From assembly GCA_000727475.1 (NCBI GenBank), contig KL647292.1:2609592-2673591 (forward strand): a stretch of DNA of 64,000 bases. The letters run 5' to 3'. Position 1 is the first letter of the stretch. Each line of letters starts with the position of its first letter. Shown piece after piece: positions 1 through 12,949 of the stretch. A model generated the notes under the pieces. The model was not told the DNA's origin. It saw nothing but the letters and a program-made list of their open reading frames with translations, and did no database searches. The DNA is from Sarcocystis neurona. Lineage: Eukaryota > Apicomplexa > Conoidasida > Eucoccidiorida > Sarcocystidae. Position numbers and translations under genes: made by a program.

Positions 1-1800
1 TCAGACGGCCTATCTCAGGCGTACGTACATGTCAAACATGTGCTTCATCATTGGTCGGAAACACCCCTCCCAGTGCTTGTGTCTGTATGTATTTACATGT
101 GTGTGTACGGGCACACATAAAGAAGAACAGTTGTTCTTTGGACAAGACTTTATTCTCAACAAGTACAAGACACATAAGACACGGATATATGTAAACTGTC
201 GCATTCACACGCATACACCTGTGCGTTCACGCAGTTTGCTGCCCATGTACGTGTGTCACGTGTGGTTCCCCCCCTCATAGCCGTACACATGAACATATCA
301 CATATATATATCTATGTGTCTTCATATACAGAAATATATATATTATTGAGTGCGTATACATACACATATAGACATGCGCTCGCACACGTACACTTAGTAA
401 TATATATGTGTATATACGCATATATACATATACATATACGGTGTTGGTATTCTCACATACGTATGTGCTAGATATTCCACAAACCCACACATCGGCATAT
501 ATGCATATATATATATATACAGTATGTATATATACATATATATACTAGATATTATATAAACCCACACAAAGACATACATATATATATATATATAGATAGA
601 GAGAGAGTATGTAGGTATACTTATATACATACGTATATATATATATATATATGTATCCACAAATATTTACTATATATTACATAAACCAACACACAGACAC
701 ACACACAGATACTCCGGTACGTATATTTTCGAGATCAACCACACGCGTCGTTAGCTGCAGCCACGCAGTTGTGTGCAGACGCGGATGTGTCTCGCTGCTC
801 ACGCACGTCCACGCAGGCAACTTCTTCCAGTTCTCCCAACTCACTGCTGTATGAGAAATCACATGCATGCAACACACTGTCTCTATACGTATTTCACGAA
901 AGAACGCGTTTTGATCGAACACCTACTTTCCTTAGTAGCAGACAAGCTCCTCTGACCAGTGGATTTACGCGTCTCCGCTGTACAATCCACTTGTCCCTCC
1001 TCACAAACACAACGCGTGCACGGGCCTATGTATATCTGTACGTACATATATGAATGCGTAACGATGTAGAAATATCTCTATACAATATACACACAAAGAC
1101 AGATACACATATCCACATATATACACATACGTATATGATTTGAGATATAGTAGGTGTGTCTGCATATGGACGTACACGCATATTTATACATGTATGGCTT
1201 CTAGCACTCACCTACGTATACACATATAAGTGATTACAGACCTGGTTATATGTACATATATATATTTGTATGTGTATATATTTACAGATACTGGTATCAG
1301 CATGTATATCTCTGTAGGCGTAGGTACATCTGTGTATAGAACTACACGTGTACATCTCTGTGTACAGGTCGTTACGTCCGTACGTGCACGTATACAGACA
1401 CACACGCGCACATATCTTTGATGTATACATTTCTACGTATATACCTCTACAAAATATGTAAGTATATATATTTATATATATATGCACACACATGTATATA
1501 CATATGTATATGTATGTATATATAGTCAGATACATATACATAGATAGACATGCATACATATATACACAACATACACATATAGACGTGGGTGTCGATAGAA
1601 TACGTGTAAGTGCGTGTATGCCTCTACAATCGCAATCACATACACGTTCGCACACATATACACTTGCACGTAGAGATGTATAGGTACCTGTATCAGTATG
1701 TATGAATATGAATTCTCTGTAGATATCTTCACATATATATACAACTATACGTATACACTGCCACACATATGTATATATATACGGGTATATGTAATGTACT
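1..1800. repeat. AT-rich microsatellite block (TA, CATA, CACA)
   Basis: The sequence is dominated by short TA, CATA and CA runs, for example around 300-450, 490-660 and 1470-1560. Only about 720-1030 is of ordinary complexity, and it holds no frame I trust. The short frames here are rich in Tyr, Ile, His and Thr, which is what these dinucleotide repeats give by chance. I see no gene in this stretch. Confidence 0.85.
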
Positions 1801-2037
1801 GGGAGAATTTGTGCTGGCGTCAGCCCAGCAAAGTCGGAAGCGAGTGCCACTGGCCCCTGCGGCAGCAAACGAACTTTGCGACGGTTTTACATCGTCAGTA
1901 GCGTCGCACGGGCCTGCAGTGGGGGGGCACGCAAATTGAGACCGATGTGTACATCCACCGACCGAGTATAAATTATCTCTCCTTCAGTCTCCCTCTCTTC
2001 CACTCTCGGCCTTCCCCTCTCTTCCCCTGTCGCGCAT

Positions 2038-2229
2038 ACATATATGAATGTCTGCATTTGCACAGAAGAAGACATACACGTCAGCGATCAGATGGGCTTC
2101 GCCGTAGCTTAGAAATACACACCAGGTGATCTCCACTTTGCTCTCTTTCTAGAACTTATATATGTATAAATTTGCTCCTTCATAAAAGAAGACACACACC
2201 TCAACGATCCGCTGTGCTCCACAGAGTTA
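2038..2229. repeat. diverged tandem duplication, offset about 119 bp
   Basis: Two copies of a segment of about 75 bp start near 2038 and 2156. Both contain an AAGAAGACAyACAC core followed by a TCAGCGATC-like or TCAACGATC-like stretch. The copies differ at many positions, so this is an old minisatellite-like duplication. It lies just beyond the 3' end of the minus-strand gene at 2.4-8.5 kb. Confidence 0.7.
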
Positions 2230-2421
2230 CATATATATATATATATATATGTATACGTGTAGAAGTATATACATCCAGGCACCCTTCCCTATTTATACAT
2301 GTATGGAGTGGTCTGTGTAGAAGAGCATAGACACGAGTCAGCAGCAGCTATTTTGGAGAAGCTGCTACGATTGAACGCAGGTGTTCAAAAAGACGTGGAG
2401 AAGAGAGAGACAGGACTTCTC

Positions 2422-2583
2422 TCACTCGAAGACAGCTTCGACAAAAAGATCCGCCATGGGAAGCTGCTGCATTTCTGCTGCAATATAAATACTCTTCAGG
2501 ACGGAGACCATATAAAACTTCGGCGGAGAGAGCCGGTGCAGGGGCGCCGACTTCAGCAGCAACTCCACGCACAGTTCCTGCAG
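2422..2583 (-). CDS. terminal exon of the 2.4-8.5 kb gene
   Basis: The acceptor TTGTTGTTCAG precedes a phase-0 exon of 54 codons ending in TGA at 2424-2422. It encodes two amphipathic helices (CVELLLKSAPLHRL and FYMVSVLKSIYIAAEMQQLP). An alternative is a donor at GA|GTGAGA spliced to an acceptor with a C-rich tract at 1914 (CCCACTGCAG). That would replace the stop with a short tail ending in TGA at 1897-1895. Confidence 0.6.
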   Translation of the reverse strand: MQELCVELLLKSAPLHRLSPPKFYMVSVLKSIYIAAEMQQLPMADLFVEAVFE

Positions 2584-5500
2584 CTGAACAACAACGCGCA
2601 GTCAGATACAAGACTCACTTCCGGTGTACGTACACCCCAACACCACCACCTCCACCGACACCCCACACACACACACGCAAGCCAGAGACACACATGACAA
2701 GAGATACACCGACGTTCGTGGACACTCGAGCATCTCAAATACACGGGATTCACGTCTACAACGATATACATATATATATATAGATGTATGTATACACATA
2801 TATATATATATATATGTGTATGTATGTATATATCTATCCGAATATCTACATGTTTGTATAGCTACAGACGTGCAACAACATCCCAGGTATAGTCACCAAG
2901 TTCAAGAACACGGCTACCTACGTATACAGGGATATATATGTCTGAGCACATATATGCATATATCTATGTTTGCACCTATCCGTCTATCTATCCAGCTATC
3001 TCCGTAGCCGTCTATCAATCTATGTATTTATCTACCTATGTATCTATCCATCTATGTGTTTCTCTATCTATGCGTTTATCTGCTTCTCTGTTTGCCTATC
3101 TATGTATTTATCTGTCTATTTATCAGTTCACCTACCTACGCATGTATCTATCTATCTACGTATTTATCTATCTATTGATCTATCTATTGATCTACCTCCT
3201 CACGTGTCTATCCATCTCTGTATCTATTCATCTGTCTATCTATCTATTTACATACACATGTACATATAAACACACACCAACATCCATAGGCGGTTACACA
3301 TTTCAAAGACGTAGTATCCATGTATGCATGCAGACACATCTATGTGTATATATATATGCATATATGCGTGTATATATATATATATATATCTCCCCTATGT
3401 ACCTATCTGTGTACCTATCTGTCCCTCTATCTACCTCCATATATATGTGTAGGGACATGCGTAGTCAGTGACACACTTCAGAGAGAGAGCGTACATGCGT
3501 CCGTGGAGACAGGTGTTTGTGTGTATGTGGGCGTATATATAAATATACGTGTAAATACGTAGAGATACATTTATATGTGAGTATACGTGTACACATGGGG
3601 AGACGCATGAAGTTGTGTAGAGACGCATACAATACACATACAAATATATATACATATATATAGAGAGAAGATCTGTATCTGCAGCTACCCGTACACGCAT
3701 ATGTGATATACACACAGAATATGTGTGTAGTGCATTTACTACACAGAGATGCCTAGAGTGTGTATATAGCATAGGTATAGTATATAGAGAGAATATCTGT
3801 AGCCACACATATAGCTGTAGTACCTATAACTACACCCTTCTCTCTCTGTATGTGTATATATGTAGGATACATAGAGAATACGTATATGGGAGATTTACGA
3901 CACATGCAGGGTATATAGATGTAAAGATTGTCTCTAGAGATCGCCATGTAGCCAAACATTTGTACCCCTGTGTATCTGCATGCGATATCTAATCTTCAAA
4001 AGGAAACGCCCACGAAGACGGAGGCTCAGAGCAAAACAAATGTGGAAGACAACACGCGAGATTAGCATCACGTACACACAGCTTCACACAGACAAATATA
4101 TGTACATGTATAGCGAGTGAGAGACGAAGAGACACACAGACAGGAAGAGCAGAAACGTCCACAGAAGGTGTGGAGGTGAAGTGCCTGTCTGCATGCGGAG
4201 CCTGACCCAGGCGCGGAGTCCAAAGAGGAGACACAAGACACCTACATAAATCCAGAATGTGCAGCTCTCGATTATCTCACATATACTTCTATTCGACACG
4301 TGCCGCGCGTATTCACATATACGTATATATGTCATACAGAGAGATGCGGGGCCGCTGCACGGGCGTGCATCTGACTTTCGGCCTCGTAGAAGGTGGGTAG
4401 CTATATTTATCGAGCAAAGGAGGAGGGCCCTTCCGGATGCGCGCCACGTAATACCCGCTGCCCAGATGCTGCTGCACGAGTCAGTTCGGTGCTTCCTCCT
4501 GCTGCGGTTGACTGCTGTCGCTGCACCTCTCTGCGCTTCTGCTTCTCTCTCCCGCGGCTGCTGCTTGCGCTGCTTCTGCTGCTGCTGTGAACGACTGCGC
4601 GTTTTTTGTCGCGCCTTCGCGCTGTTCCCCAACGCTGCTGCTGCTTCCTGTTGCTGTTGCTTCCCCTTGCTCCTGCTGCTACTGCGTCTGCTGCTTCCCA
4701 ATGCCGCTTCCTGCTGCTGCCGCTGATTCCTGCTGCCGTTACTTGCTGCTGCTGCTGCTTGCCGCTGCTGCTGCTTCCTCTTGCTGCTGCTGCGCCTCCT
4801 TGTGTTGCTTCCTGTGACCGCTGCTCTCCTGTGGCTGCTGCCGCCTGTTCCTGCTGCTGCCTATTGCTGCTGCTTCGTCTCAGTTCTTTCTTACCTTAGG
4901 AGAGGCCGCAACGTCAAGATACCGCACAATAGCGCAAATTTTGGGTAGCGCAGCAAGCCGCATGACGCTTCGCCGAAGCAACGCCAGCAGCAGCGCTGTC
5001 TGCAGCAGCCCCTCCCATTCTTCTTCACAGCAGGCGTAACAGTTTCTTCTTCTCTCCTGCCGTCTTCTCGACAAAGACAGTAGACGTCTACTTCCATCTT
5101 TTATCACTACCCCCTTTCCCACCCGGAGCTTCTCGCTTCCTGTTGCTCTCTTTTCTCTTCTCGTTGCTCTCCCTTCCGCTACTGCTGTCCCGGTTCCTTC
5201 TCCTGCTCCTGCTGCTACTTCTGCTGCCACTGCTTCTCCCGCTCGTGCTGCGTCTCCCGGTGCTCCTGCTGCTCGTGCTGCCTCGGGCGGTGTTTCTTCT
5301 GTTGTTGCTCCTTTCGGGTCCGCTGCTTTTGCGTCAGCTGCTGGCCTTGCTGCTGCTGCTGATGGAATTGCGGCTGCAGTAACGTCCTCCGCCCCTGCTG
5401 TCAGGGTAAGCGCCCCTGCTCCTGTTGTTGCATGAGCTGCTGCGGATGCCCCTCCTGCGCCTGTCCCATCTCCTGCTGCTGCTTCCTTCTGCTGCAGCCG

Positions 5501-8470
5501 CGTTACTCTTCTCCTTCGCTCCTGTCGCTGCTGCTGTGGCGCCTCCTCTCCTTCCTTGTGTGCCCTGCCGCTCAAAATAAGACATTGTCCTTGCTGCTGC
5601 TTCTGCTGCTGCTTTCGCTGCTCGTCCTCGTTATGCTCCTGCTGCTGCTCCTGCTGTTCCTCCGGCTTTTGCTGTTCGTGTCGGTGAGTGCACCCGCAGG
5701 CAGTACGTTGTTGTTCGTGCTGCTGGCTTTGCTGTTGGCGCTGCTGCTGCTGCTCGAGCTCCTGTCGCTGCTGCCGTCGCTTCAGCAATCGCTGCAGCAC
5801 GCGGTACACCCCTTCGTCGTCTGGCTCCTTCTTCCTGCTGCGTTGCTGCTGCTTCAGCAAAGGAGAAACAGCAGCAGCACAAGTCGTGGCAGCAGCGGCA
5901 GCAGCAGGAGGATCGTGAACGGCAGTAGCAGCGAGAGGAGGAGCGCGACTGGCAGCGGCAGCAGCAGCACCAGGTGCGTTACCAGCAGCAGCAGCATATG
6001 GAGAAGAGAAGTGAGCAGGAGAAGGTAGAAAAGGCGCAGGAGAGCAGCCCCAAGAGGGGAGACGGCAAGGAGCAGCAGAGTCCGACATGGGGAACTGACA
6101 CTGACGTAGTCCTGTTCTTCCAGTCGCATCTCCCTCCCTCTCCTCTGCTGCTGTTGCTGTTGTTTGCATGTGGTAGCAGCCATCCGCTGCCTTCTGCTGC
6201 TGCAGGCCGCAGAGCTCGAGAGTCACTGCCCGCAGCAGTTCGTAGTACAAAGCGTCCCTCTGCCGCAGACTCCGCTTAAGCGTCTGTGCTACGACGTCCT
6301 CAGCTGCCACTGCTGCTGCTGCTGCCTCTCTTGCGTCTGCTGCCACAGCCGCTCGAATCTGTCCTGCTGTTCGTCCAGCATCTGTTGCTCCTCCTCCTCC
6401 TGCTGCTGCCGCTGCTGGTCTCGGCGTTTCTGCAGCTGCGACGGCTTCGCCCTGCAACGCTGCTGCTGCTGCTCCTCCTTCTCGCCTCTCCTCTGCTGCT
6501 GCTGCAGCTGCTGCTGTTAATGCTGCTGGCACGTCCGCTGCCGCATTGGCTCCCTGACAGCAAACAGACCCTCCCTCGGGCTCCACTGCGGCAGGAGTCG
6601 CAGAGGGAGCTGCAGCAATGTTGGCAGTAGCAGCAGCAGCAGATGAAGCAGCAGGAGCAGTGGAATTCCTCATCACAGCAGGTAGCAGCATGTGGCAAAA
6701 GTATTGCCTCAACGCATCACTAACGGAAGGGAGCAGCAGCGCTAACTTTCTGTGTATTTTCCTTTTCTCTTCTGCTGCTGCGTCGCCAGAAGGAGGAGGA
6801 CTTGCCTCGAACGCTCTGCCCTCCTTTCGCGCTTCTATGAGATCTCCACCAGCAGCTGTATCCCTGCTGTGGACGTTGCTGCTGCTTTCTGTCTTTTCCC
6901 CCCTGCTGCTCCTTTCCCTTCCGCTGTTACTTCTTCTGTTGCTGCGCTGCTTCCTGCTGCTTCCGCTGCCCCGTCCTCTCTTGCTGCTGCCTCCGCTGCT
7001 CCTGCTGCTGCTGCCTCCGCTGCTCGTGCCGCTGCTGCCTCTGCTGAGCCAGAGCCTGCTGCTGTTGCTTCTTCCTCTTCTTCTTTCGTCAACGGTTCTC
7101 TCCCTGCTGCTGCTGCTTTTTGCCCTCAGGCTGCTGCGTGTCTTTGCAGTGCTGCTGCTCCTGCTGTAGTCCCGGCTCTTGCTCCTGCTTCTCCTCTTGT
7201 TGCTTCTCCTCCTCCCCTCTCGCCTGCTGCTGCAGCTTTTGCTCTCTGCTGTACTGCCGCGGCCGCCTTCTCCGCTGCTCTCGCCACCGCTTCCCCCGCT
7301 GCTGCTGCCGCTGCTGCTTGCTCCTCTTCCGAAGTTGCGACTCTCTCTCCTGCTGCTGCTGCTTGCTCTGCTGCTACTCTGGCTTCCCCTGCGGTCGCTG
7401 CCGCTCTCCGTCCTGCTGGAGCATCCTCTCCTGCTGCTGTCGCTTTGTCTGCCGCTGCTGCTACTTCCTCCTCCTCCGCTGCTGCTGCTGCTCCTGCTTG
7501 TAGAGGAAGAACAGACGCTTCCTCCCGACTGTAGACTCTCGTCTTCTGTGCTGCAGTTGCTATGCGGCTTCGACGAAGGGGTGGCCGGTGCAGAAAAGGG
7601 GCAGAGGTCTGCAGGGTCTTCCGCTCTGTCTTCCTCGCTCTCTTCCGACACATACTTTTCTACTTCGACTTTTGTCGTACACTCCGCTGCCACTGTCACC
7701 TTTGCAGCAGGAGCAGCTGCTCTTGCTGCTTCTGTTTCTGCTTCTCCCTCTTCTGTCAGACTTCCTGCTGCAGTTGACACGGCGGCCGTCCCTGTGCCCT
7801 CGCCTCTCCCCCTGTCTGCTGCCCTTGCTGCTGGTCCTCCTGGTGCTTCAGTCGCTCCCGAAGACGCTCCTTCTCCCGCTACTGCTGCTCCTGTTGTTGC
7901 TGCAGTGACCACTGCTGCTGTCGCCGTTGCTGCTCCTGTTGCTGCTGCTGTGGCCCTTGCTGCTCCTGTTGCTGCTGCGGAGTCTGCTGATGCGGTTGCT
8001 GCTCCTGCTGCTGCCCGACAGAGTCGCTCTCTGCGATATGCTGCTGGACACGTTGCTGCCGCTAGGTTGTTCGCCGCTGCTCCGGCCGCCGCAGAGCCTT
8101 CTGCGTCACCTGCCGCTGACTCTCCTCTTCCTGCTGCTCTTGCTGCTTGTCTTGCTGTTGCTCGTGCTGCTCCCCCCTCTGCTGCTCTTGCCGCTGCTCT
8201 TGCTGCTTCTGCCGGTGGGTCTTGATGCTGCGGCTCTTGTTGCTGCTCACGCAGTCTCCGAACTTCTCCTGCTGCCGCTTCTTCCCATATTGCGCCTTCC
8301 ATTACCAGTCCTGCTCTGCCTGTTCTCCTCGCTGGCGCTGCCGACCTCATCCCTCTCTCCCCTGCTGCTGCTGTTCCTGCTTCCGCTGCAGCTGCTTCAT
8401 AACGGCGCAGAGCACTCCGCCCGCCAACGCGCAGCTTCGCTGCTGCCGCGCCGCCTCCTCCACCTCCCAT
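2422..8470 (-). CDS. Ala/Ser/Gln-rich protein with helical C-terminus (two exons)
   Basis: Proposed exons are 8470-4895 and 2583-2422, joined from AAG|GTAAGA to TTGTTCAG|CTG with both ends in phase 0, giving about 1245 residues. The start is an ATG at 8470 with an in-frame stop just before it. The N-terminal half is Ala-rich, then an acidic patch (EKYVSEESEEDRAEDPAD), a long Ser/Arg-rich segment, an ordered segment around residues 585-620 (EKRKIHRKLALLLPSVSDAL), more Ala, and a polyGln stretch. The last 120 residues look like paired helices (LPKICAIVRYLDVAASPK, then LQELCVELLLKSAPLHRL). That pattern resembles the helical repeats of organellar RNA-binding proteins (RAP/FASTK, HPR type), but no RAP domain is seen, so the family is not assigned. 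The stop overlaps a possible donor (GA|GTGAGA), so the C-terminus may extend. Confidence 0.6.
2584..4894 (-). other. large intron of the 2.4-8.5 kb gene
   Basis: The 2.3 kb between the two exons holds TA/CATA microsatellites (2760-2840, 3340-3400), a degenerate TCTA array (about 2975-3250) and a CTG-rich stretch (4490-4870). The CTG stretch encodes Gln/Ser/Ala on the minus strand in a frame reaching 4701, but it lacks a convincing acceptor or donor, so I treat it as intronic. Confidence 0.5.
2975..3250. repeat. degenerate TCTA tetranucleotide array
   Basis: About 275 bp of TATC/TCTA units with frequent single-base changes (TCCA, TCTG, CCTA). It is the opposite-strand counterpart of the GATA array at 27.2-28.55 kb. 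The apparent Tyr/Leu/Ser/Ile-rich frames across it are products of the repeat. Confidence 0.85.
4895..8470 (-). CDS. first exon of the 2.4-8.5 kb gene
   Basis: The frame is open for 1192 codons without interruption, much longer than the other frames on either strand. The low-complexity runs come from CTG repeats on the plus strand, read as Ala, Gln and Ser on minus. Frame choice is supported by ordered islands of mixed composition, such as LKRSLRQRDALYYELLRAV near 6260 and EPDDEGVYRVLQRLLKRR near 5800. A rival N-terminal frame runs from 8601 to 8347 (charged and Gln-rich, ATG at about 8599). It could be an upstream exon joined by a small intron, so the first 80 residues are the least certain part. 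Confidence 0.65.
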
Positions 8471-8601
8471 TGAAAGTCACTTCCGTTGATTTGCTGCCGC
8501 TTCGCCCTGTCTTTCTCCTCGTCTCGTAGGCAGCGCAGCCGTGTGTCCGTGAGACACTGGCACCTTCTGACACCTGCGTGTCTATAAAGACAGAGATGCA
8601 T

Positions 8602-11600
8602 GCGATTTGCATGGGCACATAAATCGGTAGAGGGCCTGCCAGAGAGTTGGAAGGGACGGATTCAGCGGAGGAAAAAATTCTCCTCGTGAGGGAGGAGTCC
8701 TGGGAAGGAAGACTTTCCTACAATACTGTAGCCGCAGGTGTCTTCTTCATTGAAGAGCGACGGGAATGACGACTTGCCAAAGCCACGGGAACACCAGGAC
8801 AAAAGGTTGGGACGAAGAAAGGCCAGGGACAAAGGCCAACAAGTGGAAGAGCGGCCAAAAAGATGCGTTTGTGCAAGTAGCGATAGGTGTAGAGATGGAG
8901 AAAAAGAAGCTCGAGAACCACACGGAGAAGAAGAGACAGATCCAGACGTAACGCTGCTGAGGGAGGTCAAGAGAGGAGGCATAGAACCAGGGAAATAGAA
9001 AGACAGATACGGGTGTATACGAGGATTTAGAGGGATCAAGATCGGTCAAAGTCAACGGTGGGAGAAGACGTGAACAGCTGCAGACGTATACGCGTGAAGA
9101 AACATAGGTCGACGACTCTTCGCATGCAAGAGGGAGAGGCAAATCGCAGAGAGGGAGTATGGAGGAATGGAGTGAAGCGGGAAGGATCATTCTCTAAATC
9201 TACAACATTCGCCCGTGTAAAACGGAATTGTGCGTCTACGTAGTGATGTACACAGGAAGAGTCTCACAGATATCCTGCAAATGAGCAGAAATTGAAAGCC
9301 GCCACCCCGTACACAGGATACCGTCGCGGGAGGAGAGAGGAACTTCAAGTCAATGAAGCTGACTGCAGCAGTGCAGAGAAGAAGTGGACGCGCGCGAAAG
9401 TGTGTTGCAAGCGGAAAAACAGGGATATCGAACCGCAGGAATTTTGTGTTCTTTCCGCATGCAGACAGGTTCTACTTTCCCTCGGCGGTACATGCAGAGC
9501 AAGACATGCGCACGCATGCAAACGTGAAAAAGCAGTCACTTCAGAAACTTACACAAACACCAGAGAGTATCAAACGAAGAAGTCTGAGAGGAACTCCAGC
9601 ACAGGAGAAGCTGGGGAAGGAAGTTCTCGCTCATTTAGCTGCTATTCTCCAAGAGGCAGAGCGAGAGTAACAGAGAGAAAGCGAGAGACCGCCCGGTGCG
9701 AAGGTGGAGACGCTGCTGTGACAAAGTGACGTCTGCGCATGAAGAAAGTGGTTGAGACTGTGTTCCAGGAAGATGGGAAAGAAAGGGAAGAAGAGGATTT
9801 TGCAGTACGAGTAAGGAGAGAGGAGAGCGCGATCATCTGAAACCAACAACAAGTCCATACTGGGAAAGGGACGAGACTGACGGTTCGATTCTTTCGGCAA
9901 AGTATTGTTCTGGAGCGACAGGAAAAAGATGACTAATCCTACAAACACATATTCAGGCACGACGGGGGACGCGTTTCCGGCAGACGATAAGGGAAAGAAA
10001 GAGATGACTCCCACTACAAACACGGAGTCAAGTACCAAGTGAGACGACTTCTCCACAGGGAAAATGGTATCTCCACACACGGCAGCGGATGTCAGCGACG
10101 GGGGCAATTGAGTGTTTCCGGAACTTCAGAGGTGACTGAGGCAAATCGTCGGTAATTTACCAGCGAACGAGTCACGAACGAAAATATTCCACCTTGCTCA
10201 ATACCGGGTGTCACCGTCGCGAATACGGAAGGAACGCAGCAAGTGGGCGGTGAGTGAAGTATCAGGCACCACCGACGTCCTGACTTCATTATTTGCCACG
10301 AAGTAGAACTCAAAGAAGCGTAGGTGCACGGTTTCTGCGGGGAGGAACTTTAAAAGCGTTCTGAATCCCACAAAAGCTATTCAAGCGGCAAGGAAGGATG
10401 AAACGCGCAGAACGGGGAAGTACAATGAAGACCAAGACACCGATCGAGCAGCAACTATATAGGGAAAAGCAGCAATCCCCGTGAAGTGCTGGGTGTAAGC
10501 AGAAGAAGAGATACACAGGAAACGAAAGGTTTGGTAGAAAAGCACGAGAAAAATCTAAGCGGCACACCAAAAAGATACGGCACTACTTTTTCTACGGACT
10601 CTCCTTTCGCTTTTGACACGCTTATAAAGGTAGAACCCAACTTTTCCCTGCGTGTGGCTCCCTTCGTTTGAACAAACAGCAGGCCCGCACCAGGCATCCG
10701 CTACAACTGGTCACATTTTCGACACACCGAGAAATCCTTTTAATAAAAATGGTTTCCGCTTTGTTTGGTATTTCCTCGCGCGCTCTGATTTTGCTGTCTG
10801 CCTATTTTCCATAGCAAATCGCATTGGCTACTGGCTGCAAGGCTCCTCTCCTTAGTTCTCAGAGTAATTCTCTGCACGAGAAGGCCCCGGCCTACCCTTC
10901 CCCTGCTTCATTTGCTGCGAGTATAGACCTTCCACATGTGGGTGACGGTCCACCTGTTGAACAATTATTTTTGACGCAAAGCTACAAGTCAGAAAGACTC
11001 ATTGCTTGGACAAATAAAACGTTTTTTCCTCGGACACCTCCAAGGTCATACACACACCACACCTATGATTTAAACCTATATGTCTTTCTATCGAGGCCCG
11101 CGTATGTCGCAGCGTACGTAGGTGCACAGGAAGACTTTTATTTTAGTCTTAAAAGAAGATACACAGGGATTGACGTAGGAGACAAACGCACGCATGTATT
11201 TCTTTATGTGTGCACTCACGACGCGGACCGTCACCTTGAACAACCCCGTTTTCTACACTTTTTACTGGAGTTCCTAGCGGACAACACAGGCTACTCCTTA
11301 GGCGGGAGAAACGCGGCGGCAGCCACATTTGAAGCCGCCGTTGTACCGTCGTGCGCGACAGCAGATCCTCCGTCTTGCAGGTAACGTCTCTCGAATGTAT
11401 CGATTTAATTATCTTCCTTTTCACCCTCTTGGCAAGGAGATCTCCGTCCTCCGTCCCACTCACAGCAGTTTTCACTGGGAACATGTATGTGTGTAGCCAC
11501 CACAGAAAGGACGGTGTTTGAACGCAGTTCTCTCCTGATGTGGGATTTGTAATTTCACGCGCAAATGTGTAAACGCACACCGACAATTACGTAAGCCGAG

Positions 11601-12350
11601 TAGCTGTACGTCTGTTTATGTGTGTGTATCTGCCTGTGGAGAGACACACACCTGCGATCGAATAGGAAGGTCATTTGTAGGCGAGGGAAGTGACTGAGGC
11701 CCCATCTGCACGGCAGCCCGTGCTACCCGACGTGTCGTAATACTTTCTTTTGTTGCCACCGCTGGTAAACCCCCGCGTGTGCTGGTGCACTGTTTTCCGC
11801 ACCAAACGCGTCACAGCAGACATCTACACGCGTCTTTGCCACGCATAAGTTCTGCTACGACGGGAGGACCGGCGTCTTCTGCATCTGCTTGGACAACAGA
11901 GAACGGCCGAGGAGGGCGGCCGTGCTGTAGCACCGTAGCACCAGCAGTCCCACGGCGGGGAGGACCAACTCACGTCGGCCTGACACGGCTTGTACACAAC
12001 GAGTGCGTGAGACAATTCTGTGTTTGTAAAGTGCAGGTTTATTACACAAAAGTGCGTATTTCTGCCTCCCAGTGGGAGGAGAAAAACACTTCATCAAGGC
12101 GGCGCGAAGACCTGGCCGTTGACAACGTGGTAGAGAAACAGACGTGCGTATGGTCTCCTCTCGCGGAGGAGTAAGCGAGAAACAAGGCGTGGCACGCCGC
12201 ACACATAAAGCTGGACGAGCAGTCCTTTTCTTTTGTCACGGAAAAGGGAGAACCTAAAGAGAGAGATGCGTTCTCACAAAAAGGGCTAGTTTAAGACGGG
12301 GACACTGAAGGAGCAGGCGCAGAAGGAAAACTGCTATGTACAGGACTGGG
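8602..12350. other. intergenic purine-rich spacer, no supported gene
   Basis: From 8650 to about 10,560 the plus strand is purine-rich (GAGA, GGAA) with imperfect local duplications. From 10,600 to 12,300 composition is more ordinary. Frames up to 186 codons exist (10,824-11,384 plus; 11,779-12,174 plus) but start at non-ATG codons or show no domain, repeat or splice context. I see no supportable gene. If the TPR gene at 17-36 kb has further 3' exons, they could lie in the second half of this stretch. Confidence 0.5.
9925..10040. repeat. diverged tandem duplication in spacer
   Basis: Two related segments contain GATGACT followed by CTACAAACAC and a TCA tail. They sit near 9928-9962 and 9995-10,032, an offset of about 70 bp. 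The copies are imperfect. This is one of many old 60-120 bp duplications in the non-coding parts of the window. Confidence 0.5.
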
Positions 12351-12377
12351 TATACGTCCATGTCTACGCTCACACAT

Positions 12378-12780
12378 GCATACATGTATATATATATATA
12401 TATATACATGCATCCATGAATATATAGATATATATATATATACGTTCGTGGCCTGTTTTCACCTCCCTTTCTTCTTCTATTTTTTTTTTTCGGTCTTTCT
12501 TTGTCTCGTTTTTTTTATTTACATAAATATACACACACACACACACACGCAAATATGTACACATGCATCCACAGATATATATATATATATGGATGGCCTG
12601 TTTTCTCTTCCCTTTCTCCTTCATGTATTCTCCGCCACGTCTTTCCTCGTCTGGCTCTTCCGCCTGTATTTCTTCTCCGCGCCTCGTTCCTCCTCTTCCA
12701 CTCTCTACCTTTTCCTTCATTTGCCGACGAATCCTCACATACACACATACACCTTCGCATATATACAAATATTGTTGTAG
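12378..12780. repeat. TA microsatellites and T/C-rich tracts
   Basis: TA runs at 12,386-12,440 and 12,575-12,592, a CA run near 12,532-12,550, and homopolymer T runs near 12,480 and 12,510. The rest is C/T-rich on the plus strand. No coding signal is seen. Confidence 0.8.
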
Positions 12781-12949
12781 CCCAAGCAGCTAGGACTTCA
12801 GCTTGCAAGGTAGCGTAAGCCAGTGCAGAAGGTGCCGCAGCTGTAGCTGAAGGGCAGCAGCAGCAGCAGTGGCAGTAACAGTGGGGTGGCGACGGCAGCA
12901 GTACGAACAACAGAAGAGAAGGTGCGCCAGCAGCGCGTCGCCTCGTTAC

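Noticed and set aside
1830..1890. Minus-strand exon reading DFAGLTPAQILP
   Set aside because: It looks helical and follows a CCGCAG acceptor, but it is in phase 0 and does not fit the preceding exon's possible donor phase.
2950..3470. Tyr/Leu/Ser/Ile-rich frame of 177 codons
   Set aside because: It is a direct translation of the TCTA and TA repeats, with no start context or non-repetitive island.
10824..11384. 186-codon plus-strand frame
   Set aside because: It begins at TTG, has no ATG near the start, no domain, no repeat pattern and no splice context. Open frames of this length are expected in sequence of this composition.
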